DNA from: Streptomyces broussonetiae
GTDB taxonomy: Bacteria > Actinomycetota > Actinomycetes > Streptomycetales > Streptomycetaceae
DNA length: 64,000 nt
Direction: 5' to 3'
Assembly (NCBI RefSeq): GCF_009796285.1
Contig: NZ_CP047020.1
Location: 3,224,001 to 3,288,000, forward strand
In this document: positions 1-8,716 of the stretch, piece after piece
How the letters are laid out: each line of letters starts with the position of its first letter
Numbering within the stretch: the stretch's first letter is position 1
Notes under the pieces: model-generated
What the model was told of the DNA's origin: nothing
Seen by the model: the letters and a program-made list of their open reading frames with translations, nothing else
The model's database searches: none
Translations under genes and position numbers: made by a program

Positions 1-1108
1 CGCCGCGCAGGCCATCGCGCGGATGGACGAGACCCTGCCGTGGTACCGGGCCATGCCCCCGGAGAACCGTTCCTGGATCGGGCTCGTGGCCCAGGCGGGC
101 ATCGCCGCCTTCACCGAGTGGTTCCGGCGCCCGGACGCCCCCCAGGCGATCTCGACCGACGTCTTCGGCACCGCGCCGCGCGAGCTGACGCGGGCCATCA
201 CACTGCGGCAGACCGTGGAGATGGTGCGGACCACCATCGAGGTCATGGAGTCGGCCATCGACGAGGTGGCGGCTCCGGGGGACGAGAGCGTGCTGCGCGA
301 GGCGCTGCTCGTGTACGCCCGGGAGATCGCCTTCGCCACCGCCCAGGTGTACGCCCAGGCCGCCGAGGCACGCGGTGCCTGGGACGCGCGGCTGGAGTCG
401 CTGGTCGTCAACGCGGTGCTCAGCGGGGAGGCCGACGAGGGGGCCCTCAGCCGGGCCGCCGCCCTCGGCTGGAACTCGCCCGAGTACGTCTGCGTCGTGC
501 TCGGCACCGCGCCGGACGGCGACAGCGAGCTGACGGTCGAGGCGATCCGGCGGGCCGCGCGGCACGCCAAGCTCCAGGTGCTCACCGGGGTGCTCGGCGA
601 CCGGCTCGTCGTCATCGCCGGTGGCAGCCCCCATCCGCTCGCCGTCGCCAAGTCGCTGATCGGGCCCTTCGCCGCCGGGCCGGTCGTCGCGGGACCGGTC
701 GTACCGGATCTGCTGGCCGCCACCCGGTCCGCGCAGGCCGCCGCGGCCGGGCTGAAGGCGTGTTCCGCCTGGCAGGACGCACCGCGGCCGGTACTGGCGG
801 ACGATCTCCTGCCGGAACGCGCCATCGCGGGCGATCCGAGCGCCCGTGAACAGCTGGTGGAGGAGATCTACAGACCGCTGGAGGAGGCGGGCTCGGCTCT
901 CCTGGAGACCCTGAGTGTCTACCTGGAGCAGGCGAGCAGCCTGGAGGGCGCTGCCCGGATGCTCTTCGTTCACCCGAACACCGTGCGCTACCGGCTCCGA
1001 CGTGTGACTGACGTCACCGGCTGGTCACCTTCGGATGTACGATCCGCGTTCACACTGCGGATCGCGCTCATCCTGGGGCGTCTGGCCGATGCCGAACCCC
1101 AGACATAG
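1..1108 (+). CDS. fasR: FasR, PucR-type activator of fatty-acid synthesis (5' end outside window)
   Basis: This is the C-terminal 368 residues of a PucR/CdaR-family transcriptional regulator. The reading frame is open to the first base of the window, so the true start lies upstream. The last 60 residues are the PucR C-terminal helix-turn-helix, visible as SLEGAARMLFVHPNTVRYRL followed by a conserved 'FTLRIALILGRL' tail. The middle part corresponds to the GGDEF-like PucR linker. In S. coelicolor FasR sits directly upstream of fabD and activates the fabD-fabH-acpP-fabF operon, and the same order is seen here with an 89-base gap to fabD. The assignment rests on family signature plus position. 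Effector binding cannot be judged from the sequence. Confidence 0.92.
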   Translation, partial: AAQAIARMDETLPWYRAMPPENRSWIGLVAQAGIAAFTEWFRRPDAPQAISTDVFGTAPRELTRAITLRQTVEMVRTTIEVMESAIDEVAAPGDESVLREALLVYAREIAFATAQVYAQAAEARGAWDARLESLVVNAVLSGEADEGALSRAAALGWNSPEYVCVVLGTAPDGDSELTVEAIRRAARHAKLQVLTGVLGDRLVVIAGGSPHPLAVAKSLIGPFAAGPVVAGPVVPDLLAATRSAQAAAAGLKACSAWQDAPRPVLADDLLPERAIAGDPSAREQLVEEIYRPLEEAGSALLETLSVYLEQASSLEGAARMLFVHPNTVRYRLRRVTDVTGWSPSDVRSAFTLRIALILGRLADAEPQT

Positions 1109-1135
1109 GGTTTTGTCGGGGCCCCACAAAAGCCC
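1108..1135. promoter_or_regulatory. Inverted repeat in the fasR-fabD gap
   Basis: Immediately after the fasR stop codon lies TTTTGT-CGGGGCCCC-ACAAAA (1111-1131), whose centre GGGGCCCC is itself a palindrome; the arms extend imperfectly to AGGG/CCCT. It could be the FasR operator that controls fabD, or a weak terminator for fasR. Position between the activator and its presumed target favours a regulatory role, but this is inference. Confidence 0.4.
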
Positions 1136-1197
1136 TTCCTGTTCTTCGTCCCTGTCCCCACGGGCGGCCCCGGCCGTCCCCAAGAGAGAGTGTGAGA

Positions 1198-2130
1198 GTG
1201 CTCGTACTCGTCGCTCCCGGCCAGGGCGCCCAGACGCCCGGCTTCCTGACTCCCTGGCTCGAACTCCCCGGTGCCAAGGACCGCGTCTCCGCATGGTCGG
1301 ACGCCATCGGACTGGACCTGGCCCACTACGGCACCGTGGCCGACGCCGACGACATCCGTGACACCGCGGTGGCCCAGCCGCTGCTGGTCGCCGCCGGACT
1401 CGTGTCCGCCATGGCACTCGGTGACATCTCCGAGATCGCCCCGGGCGCGGTCGCCGGTCACAGCGTCGGCGAGATCACCGCCGCCACCTTCGCCGGAGTT
1501 CTGGACGACACCGCCGCGCTGCGCCTGGTCCGCCGGCGGGGTCTGGCCATGGCCGAGGCCGCCGCGATCACCGAGACCGGCATGTCGGCGCTGCTCGGCG
1601 GCGACCCGGAGACGTCGATCGCGCACCTGGAGAAGCTGGGCCTGACCCCGGCGAACATCAACGGCGCGGGCCAGATCGTCGCCGCGGGCACCCTGGAGCA
1701 GCTGGCCGCGCTGGCCGAGGACGCGCCCGAGGGCGTCCGCAAGGTCGTCCCGCTCAAGGTCGCCGGCGCCTTCCACACGCACCACATGGCTCCTGCCGTC
1801 ACGGCACTGGAAGCCGCCGCCGCGGAGCTGACCCCCGCCGACCCGACGGTCCGCTACGTCTCCAACAAGGACGGCCAGGCCGTCGCGACCGGCGCCGAGG
1901 TGCTGCAGCGGCTGGTCGGCCAGGTCGCCAACCCCGTGCGCTGGGACCTGTGCATGGAGACGTTCAAGGAGCTGGGCGTGACCGCGCTCGTCGAGGTGTG
2001 CCCGGGCGGCACGCTGACCGGCCTGGCCAAGCGCGCCCTGCCCGGCGTCAAGACGCTGGCCCTCAAGACCCCCGACGATCTCGACGCGGCCCGCACGCTC
2101 ATCGCTGAGCACGCCGGCGCCGGCGCCTAA
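1198..2130 (+). CDS. fabD: Malonyl-CoA:ACP transacylase FabD
   Basis: FabD transfers the malonyl group from malonyl-CoA to the acyl carrier protein, the entry step of type II fatty-acid elongation in the cytoplasm. The protein is 310 residues. It opens with the strand VAPGQGAQTPGF and carries the nucleophile elbow GHSVGE (Ser in GxSxG near residue 88) and the catalytic histidine in AFHTHHM near residue 198. I place the start at GTG 1198 because the purine-rich AGAGAGAG (1183-1190) then has normal spacing and the protein begins MLVLVAPGQG as in S. coelicolor FabD; an in-frame GTG at 1192 would leave almost no spacing. First gene of the fab operon, 10 bases before fabH. Confidence 0.95.
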   Translation: MLVLVAPGQGAQTPGFLTPWLELPGAKDRVSAWSDAIGLDLAHYGTVADADDIRDTAVAQPLLVAAGLVSAMALGDISEIAPGAVAGHSVGEITAATFAGVLDDTAALRLVRRRGLAMAEAAAITETGMSALLGGDPETSIAHLEKLGLTPANINGAGQIVAAGTLEQLAALAEDAPEGVRKVVPLKVAGAFHTHHMAPAVTALEAAAAELTPADPTVRYVSNKDGQAVATGAEVLQRLVGQVANPVRWDLCMETFKELGVTALVEVCPGGTLTGLAKRALPGVKTLALKTPDDLDAARTLIAEHAGAGA

Positions 2131-2140
2131 GGAGCCGTAG

Positions 2141-3172
2141 ATGGCGAAGATCAAGCCCAGCAAGGGCGCCCCGTATGCGCGCATCCTCGGGGTCGGCGGC
2201 TACCGGCCGACCCGGGTGGTGCCCAACGAGGTGATCCTCGAGAAGATCGACTCGTCCGACGAGTGGATCCGCTCGCGCTCCGGCATCGAGACCCGGCACT
2301 GGGCCGGCCCCGAGGAGACCGTGGCCGCGATGTCCGTCGAGGCCGCCGGCAAGGCGATCGCGGACGCCGGCATCGACGCCGAGCAGATCGGTGCCGTGGT
2401 CGTCTCGACCGTCTCGCACTTCAGCCAGACCCCGGCCGTCGCCACCGAGATCGCCGACAAGCTGGGCACCGACAAGGCCGCCGCCTTCGACATCTCGGCC
2501 GGCTGCGCGGGCTTCGGCTACGGCCTGACGCTCGCCAAGGGCATGGTGGTGGAAGGTTCCGCCGAGTACGTGCTCGTCATCGGCGTGGAGCGGCTCAGCG
2601 ACCTGACCGACCTGGAGGACCGGGCCACGGCCTTCCTGTTCGGCGACGGCGCCGGCGCGGTCGTCGTCGGTCCCTCGCAGGAGCCGGCCATCGGCCCGAC
2701 CGTGTGGGGCTCCGAGGGCGACAAGTCCGAGACGATCAAGCAGACCGTCCCGTGGGACCGGTTCCGGCTCGGTGACGTGTCGCAGCTCCCGCTGGACAGC
2801 GAGGGCAACGTCAAGTTCCCCGCGATCACGCAGGAAGGCCAGGCGGTGTTCCGCTGGGCCGTGTTCGAGATGGCGAAGGTCGCCCAGCAGGCGCTGGACG
2901 CGGCCGGGATCAGCCCGGACGACCTGGACGTCTTCATCCCGCACCAGGCCAACGTGCGGATCATCGACTCGATGGTGAAGACTCTCAAACTGCCGGAGCA
3001 CGTCACGGTCGCCCGTGACATCCGCACCACCGGCAACACCTCGGCCGCCTCGATCCCGCTCGCGATGGAGCGGCTCCTGGCGACCGGGGAGGCGAAGAGC
3101 GGCGACACCGCGCTCGTCATCGGATTCGGGGCGGGTCTCGTCTACGCCGCCACGGTCGTTACCCTCCCCTAG
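2141..3172 (+). CDS. fabH: 3-oxoacyl-ACP synthase III FabH
   Basis: KAS III condenses a short acyl-CoA starter with malonyl-ACP to begin fatty-acid synthesis; in streptomycetes branched starters predominate. The 343-residue thiolase-fold protein shows the catalytic triad: Cys in SAGCAGFGYG (near 123), His in IPHQAN (near 269) and Asn in TGNTSAAS (near 299). Start is ATG 2141 with the strong site AAGGAG 8 bases upstream. It follows fabD by 10 bases and precedes acpP by 79 bases, as in the S. coelicolor essential fab cluster. Confidence 0.96.
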   Translation: MAKIKPSKGAPYARILGVGGYRPTRVVPNEVILEKIDSSDEWIRSRSGIETRHWAGPEETVAAMSVEAAGKAIADAGIDAEQIGAVVVSTVSHFSQTPAVATEIADKLGTDKAAAFDISAGCAGFGYGLTLAKGMVVEGSAEYVLVIGVERLSDLTDLEDRATAFLFGDGAGAVVVGPSQEPAIGPTVWGSEGDKSETIKQTVPWDRFRLGDVSQLPLDSEGNVKFPAITQEGQAVFRWAVFEMAKVAQQALDAAGISPDDLDVFIPHQANVRIIDSMVKTLKLPEHVTVARDIRTTGNTSAASIPLAMERLLATGEAKSGDTALVIGFGAGLVYAATVVTLP

Positions 3173-3251
3173 GCACTCCGTGCCGGATCATGCGATCCGG
3201 TAGGGGGACAACTGCCACAAACCGTCTGGAACATCAAGAAGGAGCGCCAAC

Positions 3252-3500
3252 ATGGCCGCCACTCAGGAGCAGATCGTCGAAGGTCTCGCTGAGATCGTGA
3301 ACGAGATCGCCGGGATCCCCGTCGAGGACGTCCAGCTGGACAAGTCCTTCACCGACGACCTGGACGTCGACTCGCTGTCCATGGTCGAGGTCGTCGTCGC
3401 CGCCGAGGAGCGCTTCGACGTGAAGATCCCGGACGAGGACGTCAAGAACCTCAAGACCGTCGGCGACGCGACCGACTACATCCTCAAGCACCAGGCCTGA
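3252..3500 (+). CDS. acpP: Acyl carrier protein
   Basis: An 82-residue acidic acyl carrier protein of primary fatty-acid synthesis. The phosphopantetheine attachment serine is in DVDSLSMVE (Ser near 41), the standard DSL motif. Length and charge are typical of AcpP. A perfect AAGGAG lies 8 bases before ATG 3252. It sits between fabH and fabF and would carry the growing chain between FabD, FabH and FabF. Confidence 0.97.
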   Translation: MAATQEQIVEGLAEIVNEIAGIPVEDVQLDKSFTDDLDVDSLSMVEVVVAAEERFDVKIPDEDVKNLKTVGDATDYILKHQA

Positions 3501-3585
3501 GCCACCCCTCAGTCCCACTGCTAGGCCCCGCCACCCGGCGGTGTTTCGCCGTAGAATCCCGCATCCGCTTGGAGAAAGAATTCCC

Positions 3586-4848
3586 GTGAGCCCGACCAAT
3601 CGCACCGTGGTCGTCACCGGTATCGGCGCAACCACACCGCTGGGTGGCGACGCAGCGTCGTTCTGGGACGCCCTTGTCGCCGGCACGTCCGGCGTCAGCC
3701 TTCTGGAGCACGAGTGGGCGGCGGACCTGCCGGTCCGCATCGCCGCACAGATCAAGGTCGAGCCGACCGAGATCATCCCCCGGCCGCAGGCACGCAAGCT
3801 GGACCGCTCCGCACAGTTCGCGCTGATCGCCGCGCAGGAGGCCTGGAAGGACGCCGGTTTCACCGCCAGGGCCGGTGAGGACGCGTCCGTGAACCCCGAC
3901 CGTCTGGGTGCGGTGATCGCCTCCGGCATCGGCGGTGTGACCACGCTCCTGGACCAGTACGACATCCTCAAGGAGAAGGGCGTACGCCGCGTCTCCCCGC
4001 ACACCGTGCCGATGCTGATGCCCAACTCCCCGGCGGCCAACGTCGGTATCGAGCTGGGTGCCCGCGCCGGTGTGCACACCCCGGTCTCGGCCTGCGCCTC
4101 GGGCGCGGAGGCCATCGGGTACGCGATCGAGATGATCCGCACCGGGCGTGCGGACGTGGTCGTGGCCGGTGGTACCGAGGCCGCCATCCACCCGCTGCCC
4201 ATCGCCGCGTTCGGCAACATGATGGCGATGAGCAAGAACAACGACGACCCGCAGGGCGCCTCGCGCCCCTACGACGCCGACCGCAACGGCTTCGTGCTCG
4301 GCGAGGGCGCCGGTGTGATCGTGCTGGAGTCCGAGGAGCACGCGAAGGCCCGCGGCGCGCGGGTCTACGTCGAGGCGGTCGGCCAGGGCATCTCCGCCGA
4401 CGCCCACCACATCACGCAGCCCGAGCCGTCCGGCGACGGCATCGCGCACGCGCTGCAGAACCTGATGGACAACACCGACCTGAAGTCGGCCGAGATCGCG
4501 CACGTGAACGCGCACGCCACCTCGACGCCCCAGGGCGACGTGGCCGAGATCAAGGCGCTGCGCAAGGTGTTCGGCGACGACGTCGACCACATGGCGATCT
4601 CCGCGACGAAGTCGATGACCGGTCACCTGCTCGGTGGCGCCGGCGGTATCGAGACCGTCGCGTCGATCCTGGCGCTCGTGAACCGTACGGCTCCGCCGAC
4701 GATCAACCTCGAGAACCTCGACCCCGAGGTCAACGCGGACATCGTGCGCGGCGAGGCCCGCCCGCTGCCCGAGGGCCGCATCGCGGTGCTGAACGACTCG
4801 TTCGGCTTCGGCGGCCACAACGTGGTGCTGGCGTTCCGGACCGTGTGA
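3586..4848 (+). CDS. fabF: 3-oxoacyl-ACP synthase II FabF
   Basis: KAS II elongates acyl-ACP by condensation with malonyl-ACP. The 420-residue protein contains the KAS active-site cysteine in SACASGAEA (near 167), the two catalytic histidines in NAHATSTP and TGHLLGGAGG, and the C-terminal NDSFGFGGHN motif. An in-frame GTG at 3541 exists, but GTG 3586 is preferred: GGAGAAAG (3571-3578) lies at the right distance and the protein then starts MSPTNRTVVVTGIG. Last gene of the operon, followed by a strong terminator. Confidence 0.95.
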   Translation: MSPTNRTVVVTGIGATTPLGGDAASFWDALVAGTSGVSLLEHEWAADLPVRIAAQIKVEPTEIIPRPQARKLDRSAQFALIAAQEAWKDAGFTARAGEDASVNPDRLGAVIASGIGGVTTLLDQYDILKEKGVRRVSPHTVPMLMPNSPAANVGIELGARAGVHTPVSACASGAEAIGYAIEMIRTGRADVVVAGGTEAAIHPLPIAAFGNMMAMSKNNDDPQGASRPYDADRNGFVLGEGAGVIVLESEEHAKARGARVYVEAVGQGISADAHHITQPEPSGDGIAHALQNLMDNTDLKSAEIAHVNAHATSTPQGDVAEIKALRKVFGDDVDHMAISATKSMTGHLLGGAGGIETVASILALVNRTAPPTINLENLDPEVNADIVRGEARPLPEGRIAVLNDSFGFGGHNVVLAFRTV

Positions 4849-4866
4849 GACGCGTGACCGTCCGAG

Positions 4867-4906
4867 CATGAGGAAGGGCCCCCACCGGTGGGGGCCCTTC
4901 CTCATG
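4867..4906. terminator. 40-bp perfect palindrome, bidirectional terminator
   Basis: Bases 4867-4906 are a perfect 20+20 palindrome centred on CACCGGTG, with arms rich in GGGCCC. It lies between the stop of fabF (+) and the stop of the convergent DUF3145 gene (-) and should form a very stable hairpin in either transcript. No T-run follows, as usual in Streptomyces. Confidence 0.9.
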
Positions 4907-4915
4907 TCCCGGTGT

Positions 4916-5410
4916 TCACACCACCTGGTGCAGCCAGCGCACCGGTGCGCCCTCTCCCGCATAGCGGAACGGCTCCAGTTCGTCGTCCCACGGCTTGCCG
5001 AGCAGCTTGGACAGTTCGGCCTCCAGGTCGCTCTCGCCCCGCTGGCTGCGCTGCAGGGCCGCGCGCAGCCGGTCCTCGGGGATGAGGATGTCGCCGTGGA
5101 TGCCGGTGACGGCGTGGAAGATGCCGAGGTCGGGGGTGCAGCTGTAGCGCTCGCCCTCGGCGGTCGGGCAGGGCTCGGCGGTGACCTCGAAGCGGAGCAG
5201 GTGCCAGCCGCGCAGCGCGGAGGCGAGCTTGGAGGCGGTGCCGGCCTGACCCTGCCAGGAGAACTCCGAGCGCCAGGTGCCGGGGGCCGCGGGCTGCCGG
5301 ATCCAGTCGAGGTTGACGCGCGTGCCGAGTACCCCGGCGACGGCCCACTCGACATGCGGGCACAGCGCGCGCGGCGCGGAGTGCACGTACAGAACTCCAC
5401 GTGTCGTCAC
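4916..5410 (-). CDS. DUF3145 family protein
   Basis: A 164-residue actinobacterial protein of unknown function, recognised as DUF3145 from its start TTRGVLYVHSAPRALCPHVEW and its end in KPWDDELEPFRYAGEG. No signal peptide or membrane segment. The frame is open further upstream, but GTG at 5408-5410 is chosen because GGAGG stands 5 bases before it and 164 residues is the family length. The gene is conserved beside the fab operon in streptomycetes, convergent with fabF. No biochemical function is known to me. Confidence 0.9.
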   Translation of the reverse strand: MTTRGVLYVHSAPRALCPHVEWAVAGVLGTRVNLDWIRQPAAPGTWRSEFSWQGQAGTASKLASALRGWHLLRFEVTAEPCPTAEGERYSCTPDLGIFHAVTGIHGDILIPEDRLRAALQRSQRGESDLEAELSKLLGKPWDDELEPFRYAGEGAPVRWLHQVV

Positions 5411-5703
5411 CGGAACCTCCGGACAGAGCGGGACATCTTGCGGTCTGGCTGGCGGCAGTGGGTGCGACGGCCGCGTTGATGGCGAGGCTACCCTGAGGCG
5501 GCGCAAGGAGTGTGACGTACCGTCGGTCCAGGCGCCAGGAAACCTCTGCCATTCACCCAGGGGGACGCTTGTACGGGGGTGCTCCGTTCCCGGGGGCCCG
5601 GCCGGGAACCCTCGCACGTTGTTATGGGAGGGAGCACCGGGAAGACCCGGTTCGACAGCCACCGGGACGTACGGGTTCGGGACGACGAGGGGACCAGCAC
5701 AGG
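5411..5703. other. Divergent intergenic region between DUF3145 and the SGNH lipoprotein
   Basis: This 293-base gap should hold promoters for both neighbours. The only clear structure is an inverted repeat GTTCCCGG (5586-5593) / CCGGGAAC (5602-5609) around an 8-base loop, about 100 bases upstream of the lipoprotein start. No convincing coding sequence or consensus promoter pair was found. Confidence 0.4.
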
Positions 5704-6594
5704 ATGCGCAAGCCAGGCAGCCGTACGCGAGCCGCCCTCGCCGTCGTGGCGGTCGGCGTGCTGGGGGTCGCCGGGTGCGACGCCGGGGGCGGCGCGGGTA
5801 CGCCGGAGGGCACCAAGGCGCGCGGCGCCAGGCCCGTCCCGGTGTGGAACCGCAGCCCGGACTCGATCGCCGCGGTCGGCGACTCCATCACCCGCGGCTT
5901 CGACGCGTGCATGGTGCTGTCCGACTGCCCCGAGGTGTCGTGGGCGACCGGCAGCGACGCCGACGTGGACAGCCTCGCGGTACGGCTGCTGGGCGCGGCG
6001 GACGCGGCACGGCGCAGCTGGAACTACGCGGTGACCGGGGCCCGGATGGCGGACCTGCCGGGCCAGATGGCCCAGGCGGCGGCACGCGGCCCGCAGTTGG
6101 TGACGGTGATGGCGGGCGCGAACGACGCCTGCCGCACGTCGGCGTCGGAGATGACCCCGGTGGCCGACTTCCGCACGGACTTCGAGGAGGCGCTGCGCAC
6201 CCTGCACAGGACGTCACCGAAGACGCAGGTGTACGTGGCGAGTGTGCCGAACCTCAAGCGGCTGTGGTCCGAGGGCCGGACCAATCCGCTGGGCAAGGAG
6301 GTGTGGAAGCTCGGCATCTGCCCGTCGATGCTGTCCGGTGCGGACGACCTGACGAACGTGGCCACCCGGCGCCGGGACCAGGTGCAGGAGCGGGTGGTGG
6401 CGTACAACAAGGTGCTGAAGGAGGTCTGCGCCCAGGACCGTCTCTGCCGTTTCGACGGAGGCGCGGTATACGACTACGAGTTCGGCACCGACCAGCTCAG
6501 CCGCTGGGACTGGTTCCACCCCAGCAAGGACGGCCAGGCGCGGCTCGCGGCGATCGCCTACAAGACGATCACGGCGCCGGACCCGGCCGCCTAG
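5704..6594 (+). CDS. SGNH/GDSL hydrolase lipoprotein
   Basis: A predicted exported esterase or lipase of the SGNH fold, 296 residues. The N-terminus is a lipoprotein signal with positively charged start, hydrophobic core and lipobox V-A-G-C near residue 22. Block I is AVGDSITRGFDA (Ser nucleophile), block III is VMAGANDAC (the GxND asparagine) and the C-terminal block V Asp-x-x-His is WDWFHPSKDG. It would be anchored on the outer face of the membrane; the natural ester is unknown. ATG 5704 follows GAGGGGACC at suitable distance. It stands alone, 41 bases before a mutarotase gene on the same strand. Confidence 0.85.
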   Translation: MRKPGSRTRAALAVVAVGVLGVAGCDAGGGAGTPEGTKARGARPVPVWNRSPDSIAAVGDSITRGFDACMVLSDCPEVSWATGSDADVDSLAVRLLGAADAARRSWNYAVTGARMADLPGQMAQAAARGPQLVTVMAGANDACRTSASEMTPVADFRTDFEEALRTLHRTSPKTQVYVASVPNLKRLWSEGRTNPLGKEVWKLGICPSMLSGADDLTNVATRRRDQVQERVVAYNKVLKEVCAQDRLCRFDGGAVYDYEFGTDQLSRWDWFHPSKDGQARLAAIAYKTITAPDPAA

Positions 6595-6635
6595 GAGACC
6601 GGGCGTCCAGGACACCGGTCACCTAGGGTTCCCCC

Positions 6636-7637
6636 ATGATTTCCGACATGACTGAACACGCTCCTGAACTTTTTGGCACACTTCCCGACGGCACCGAGGT
6701 CCACCGCTGGACGCTGGAGCGCGCCGGGACGCGCGCGGAGATCCTGACGTACGGCGGGATCGTGCGCTCCCTGCAGGTCCCGGACCGGGAGGGCCGCACG
6801 GCGAACGTGGTGCTGGGTTTCCCTTCCCTGGACGGCTATCTCGCGCACCCGGACCCGTACCTGGGCGCCCTCGTCGGCCGCTACGCCAACCGCATCGCGG
6901 GCGCCCGCTTCCCGCTGGACGGCGTCGTGTACGCCCTGGAGCCGAACAACGGCCCCAACTCCCTGCACGGCGGCGCCCGCGGCTTCGACAAGCGGGTGTG
7001 GGACGCCGGGCCGGTCGATCACGGCCTGCGGCTGAGCCGGGTCAGTCCGCACGGCGAGGAGGGCTTCCCGGGCCGCCTGTCGGTGTCGGCCACGTACACG
7101 CTGGACGCGGCCGGTGCGCTGCGCATCGGGTACGAGGCGACGACGGACGCACCCACGGTCCTCAACCTCACCCACCACGGCTACTTCAACCTGGCCGGCC
7201 ACGACGCGGGCCACGCGGGCGGCCACGCACTGCGGATCGCCGCCTCCCGCTTCACCCCGGTCGACGCGGACCTGATCCCCACGGGCGTCCTGCAGGACGT
7301 GACCGGCACCCGTTTCGACTTCCGCGAGACCCGCAGGACCGGCTCGGGCTACGACCACAACTTCGTCCTCGACAAGGGTGTGAGCGCGGCTGCGCAGGAG
7401 GCCGCCGAACTCCACGACCCGGCCTCCGGCCGCACCCTGACGATCTCGACGACCGAACCGGGCCTCCAGCTCTACACCGCCGACCACCTCCCGGCCCCCT
7501 TCGCCCCTGCCGACGGCATCGCCCTGGAGACCCAGCACTTCCCCGACTCCCCGAACCAGCCGGGCTTTCCGAGCACGGTACTGAGGCCGGGTGAGGTGTT
7601 CCGCTCGGAGACGGTGTACGCCTTCTCGGTTCGCTAG
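6636..7637 (+). CDS. galM: Aldose 1-epimerase (mutarotase), cytoplasmic
   Basis: Interconverts alpha and beta anomers of aldoses such as galactose and glucose. The 333-residue protein lacks a signal peptide. Family motifs visible are GRYANRI, NNGPNSLHGG (catalytic His region), LNLTHHGYFNL (second His) and ALETQHFPDSPN (catalytic Glu). ATG 6636 or 6648 could serve as start. Its stop codon overlaps that of the convergent membrane-protein gene (CTAG). A second, exported mutarotase is encoded at 24641. Confidence 0.93.
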   Translation: MISDMTEHAPELFGTLPDGTEVHRWTLERAGTRAEILTYGGIVRSLQVPDREGRTANVVLGFPSLDGYLAHPDPYLGALVGRYANRIAGARFPLDGVVYALEPNNGPNSLHGGARGFDKRVWDAGPVDHGLRLSRVSPHGEEGFPGRLSVSATYTLDAAGALRIGYEATTDAPTVLNLTHHGYFNLAGHDAGHAGGHALRIAASRFTPVDADLIPTGVLQDVTGTRFDFRETRRTGSGYDHNFVLDKGVSAAAQEAAELHDPASGRTLTISTTEPGLQLYTADHLPAPFAPADGIALETQHFPDSPNQPGFPSTVLRPGEVFRSETVYAFSVR

Positions 7638-8584
7638 GTCCTCTCGCCCCGCATCCGCTGCGCCGCCCTGCCCAGCTGGGACATCGCGCCCCAGCAGATC
7701 AGCAGGGTCGCGCCGCCGCCCACGACCGGGCCGACGGCGTGGCCCTTGATGCCCTCGCCGGTCACGGTCGTCGCCAGCACGAAGATGATCGAGTACAGGC
7801 TCCGTCCGACCTTCGCGCCGGCCGGGATCACCTGGAGCAACTGCGGGATGGTGCTCGCGGCGGCCAGCGCCATCCCGAAGGGCAGCGCGGCGGCGGTCAT
7901 CAGCGCACCGAAGCCGAAGGAGTTGCCGTACGCGCCCCAGCCGGCGCCCTTGTAGAGCAGGTAGCCGGTCGCGGCGAGGGACAGCAGGACCAGCACGCCG
8001 TTGAGGTAGGCGGCCTGGGTGGCGGCCTTGCGGGCGCCGGGCAGGTGCGCGGCCGGGGAGCGCCAGGCGTCGGCCGTGATGAGCCGCAGCTGCCGCTTGA
8101 GTGCCTGCATCTGCAGCAGCGAGTAGACGCCGAAGGCCAGCAGCCCCACTCCGACGAGCGCGGCGACGAAACCGAGGGGCTGGCGCGTGATGCCGTAGTG
8201 GAGGCCGCCGAAGGTGAGCGGGAGGCCGAGCACCATGCCGTAGGCCATGGGCTTGGACGTCGCCTGGATCTTCAGGGCCAGCTCACGCTGTTGGGGCGTG
8301 AGGTTGGGATCCAGCCGCATGCGGCCCTCGCCGGCCTCCTGGTCGTGCGAGGGGGCGTACTGCTGGGGCGGGTGCCCCGGCTGCGGGTACGGCTGGTGCG
8401 GCGGGTACGGCTGCTGAGGGACGTACGGCTGCTGGTACTGCGGCTGTTGATACTGGGGGTGCCGATACCGGGGTTGCTGATACGGCTGCGGGTAAGGCTG
8501 TTGGTACTGCGACGGTTGCCCGTAGGGTCCCGGCGGCGGCTGCTGCCCGTACGGTCCCGGCGGTTGCTGCTGGCCTGGATACAC
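7634..8584 (-). CDS. Pro/Gln/Tyr-rich membrane protein
   Basis: The 316-residue protein has about 90 N-terminal residues made of repeated PYGQ, PQYQQP and QPYPQP units, a low-complexity cytoplasmic domain, then a short segment 'LDPNLTPQQRELALKIQ' and about five hydrophobic segments between residues 115 and 310 (for example PLGFVAALVGVGLLAFGVYSLL). Function unknown; such Pro/Tyr-rich tails often mediate protein-protein contacts. GTG 8584 follows GGGAGAGA. It converges on galM with overlapping stops. Confidence 0.75.
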   Translation of the reverse strand: MYPGQQQPPGPYGQQPPPGPYGQPSQYQQPYPQPYQQPRYRHPQYQQPQYQQPYVPQQPYPPHQPYPQPGHPPQQYAPSHDQEAGEGRMRLDPNLTPQQRELALKIQATSKPMAYGMVLGLPLTFGGLHYGITRQPLGFVAALVGVGLLAFGVYSLLQMQALKRQLRLITADAWRSPAAHLPGARKAATQAAYLNGVLVLLSLAATGYLLYKGAGWGAYGNSFGFGALMTAAALPFGMALAAASTIPQLLQVIPAGAKVGRSLYSIIFVLATTVTGEGIKGHAVGPVVGGGATLLICWGAMSQLGRAAQRMRGERT

Positions 8585-8657
8585 GATGTCTCTCCCCCGT
8601 ACCCGGTGTGTCCGCTGTGCTCGCGGGCCGGGAGTCTATACGTACCCACGGACGACG

Positions 8658-8693
8658 AGCCCCGGTCCAGGGGTCAGGTCCCGGACCGGGGCT
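8658..8693 (-). terminator. Hairpin terminator after the GH3 gene
   Basis: AGCCCCGGTCC (8658-8668) and GGACCGGGGCT (8683-8693) form an 11-bp stem with a 14-base loop, 24 bases past the stop of the GH3 gene on the minus strand. Confidence 0.75.
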
Positions 8694-8716
8694 GCTGAGG
8701 GGGGACTTGTCCCGGA

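Noticed and set aside
4868..5479. A plus-strand frame starting in the palindrome after fabF
   Set aside because: It starts in the terminator hairpin and runs antisense to DUF3145.
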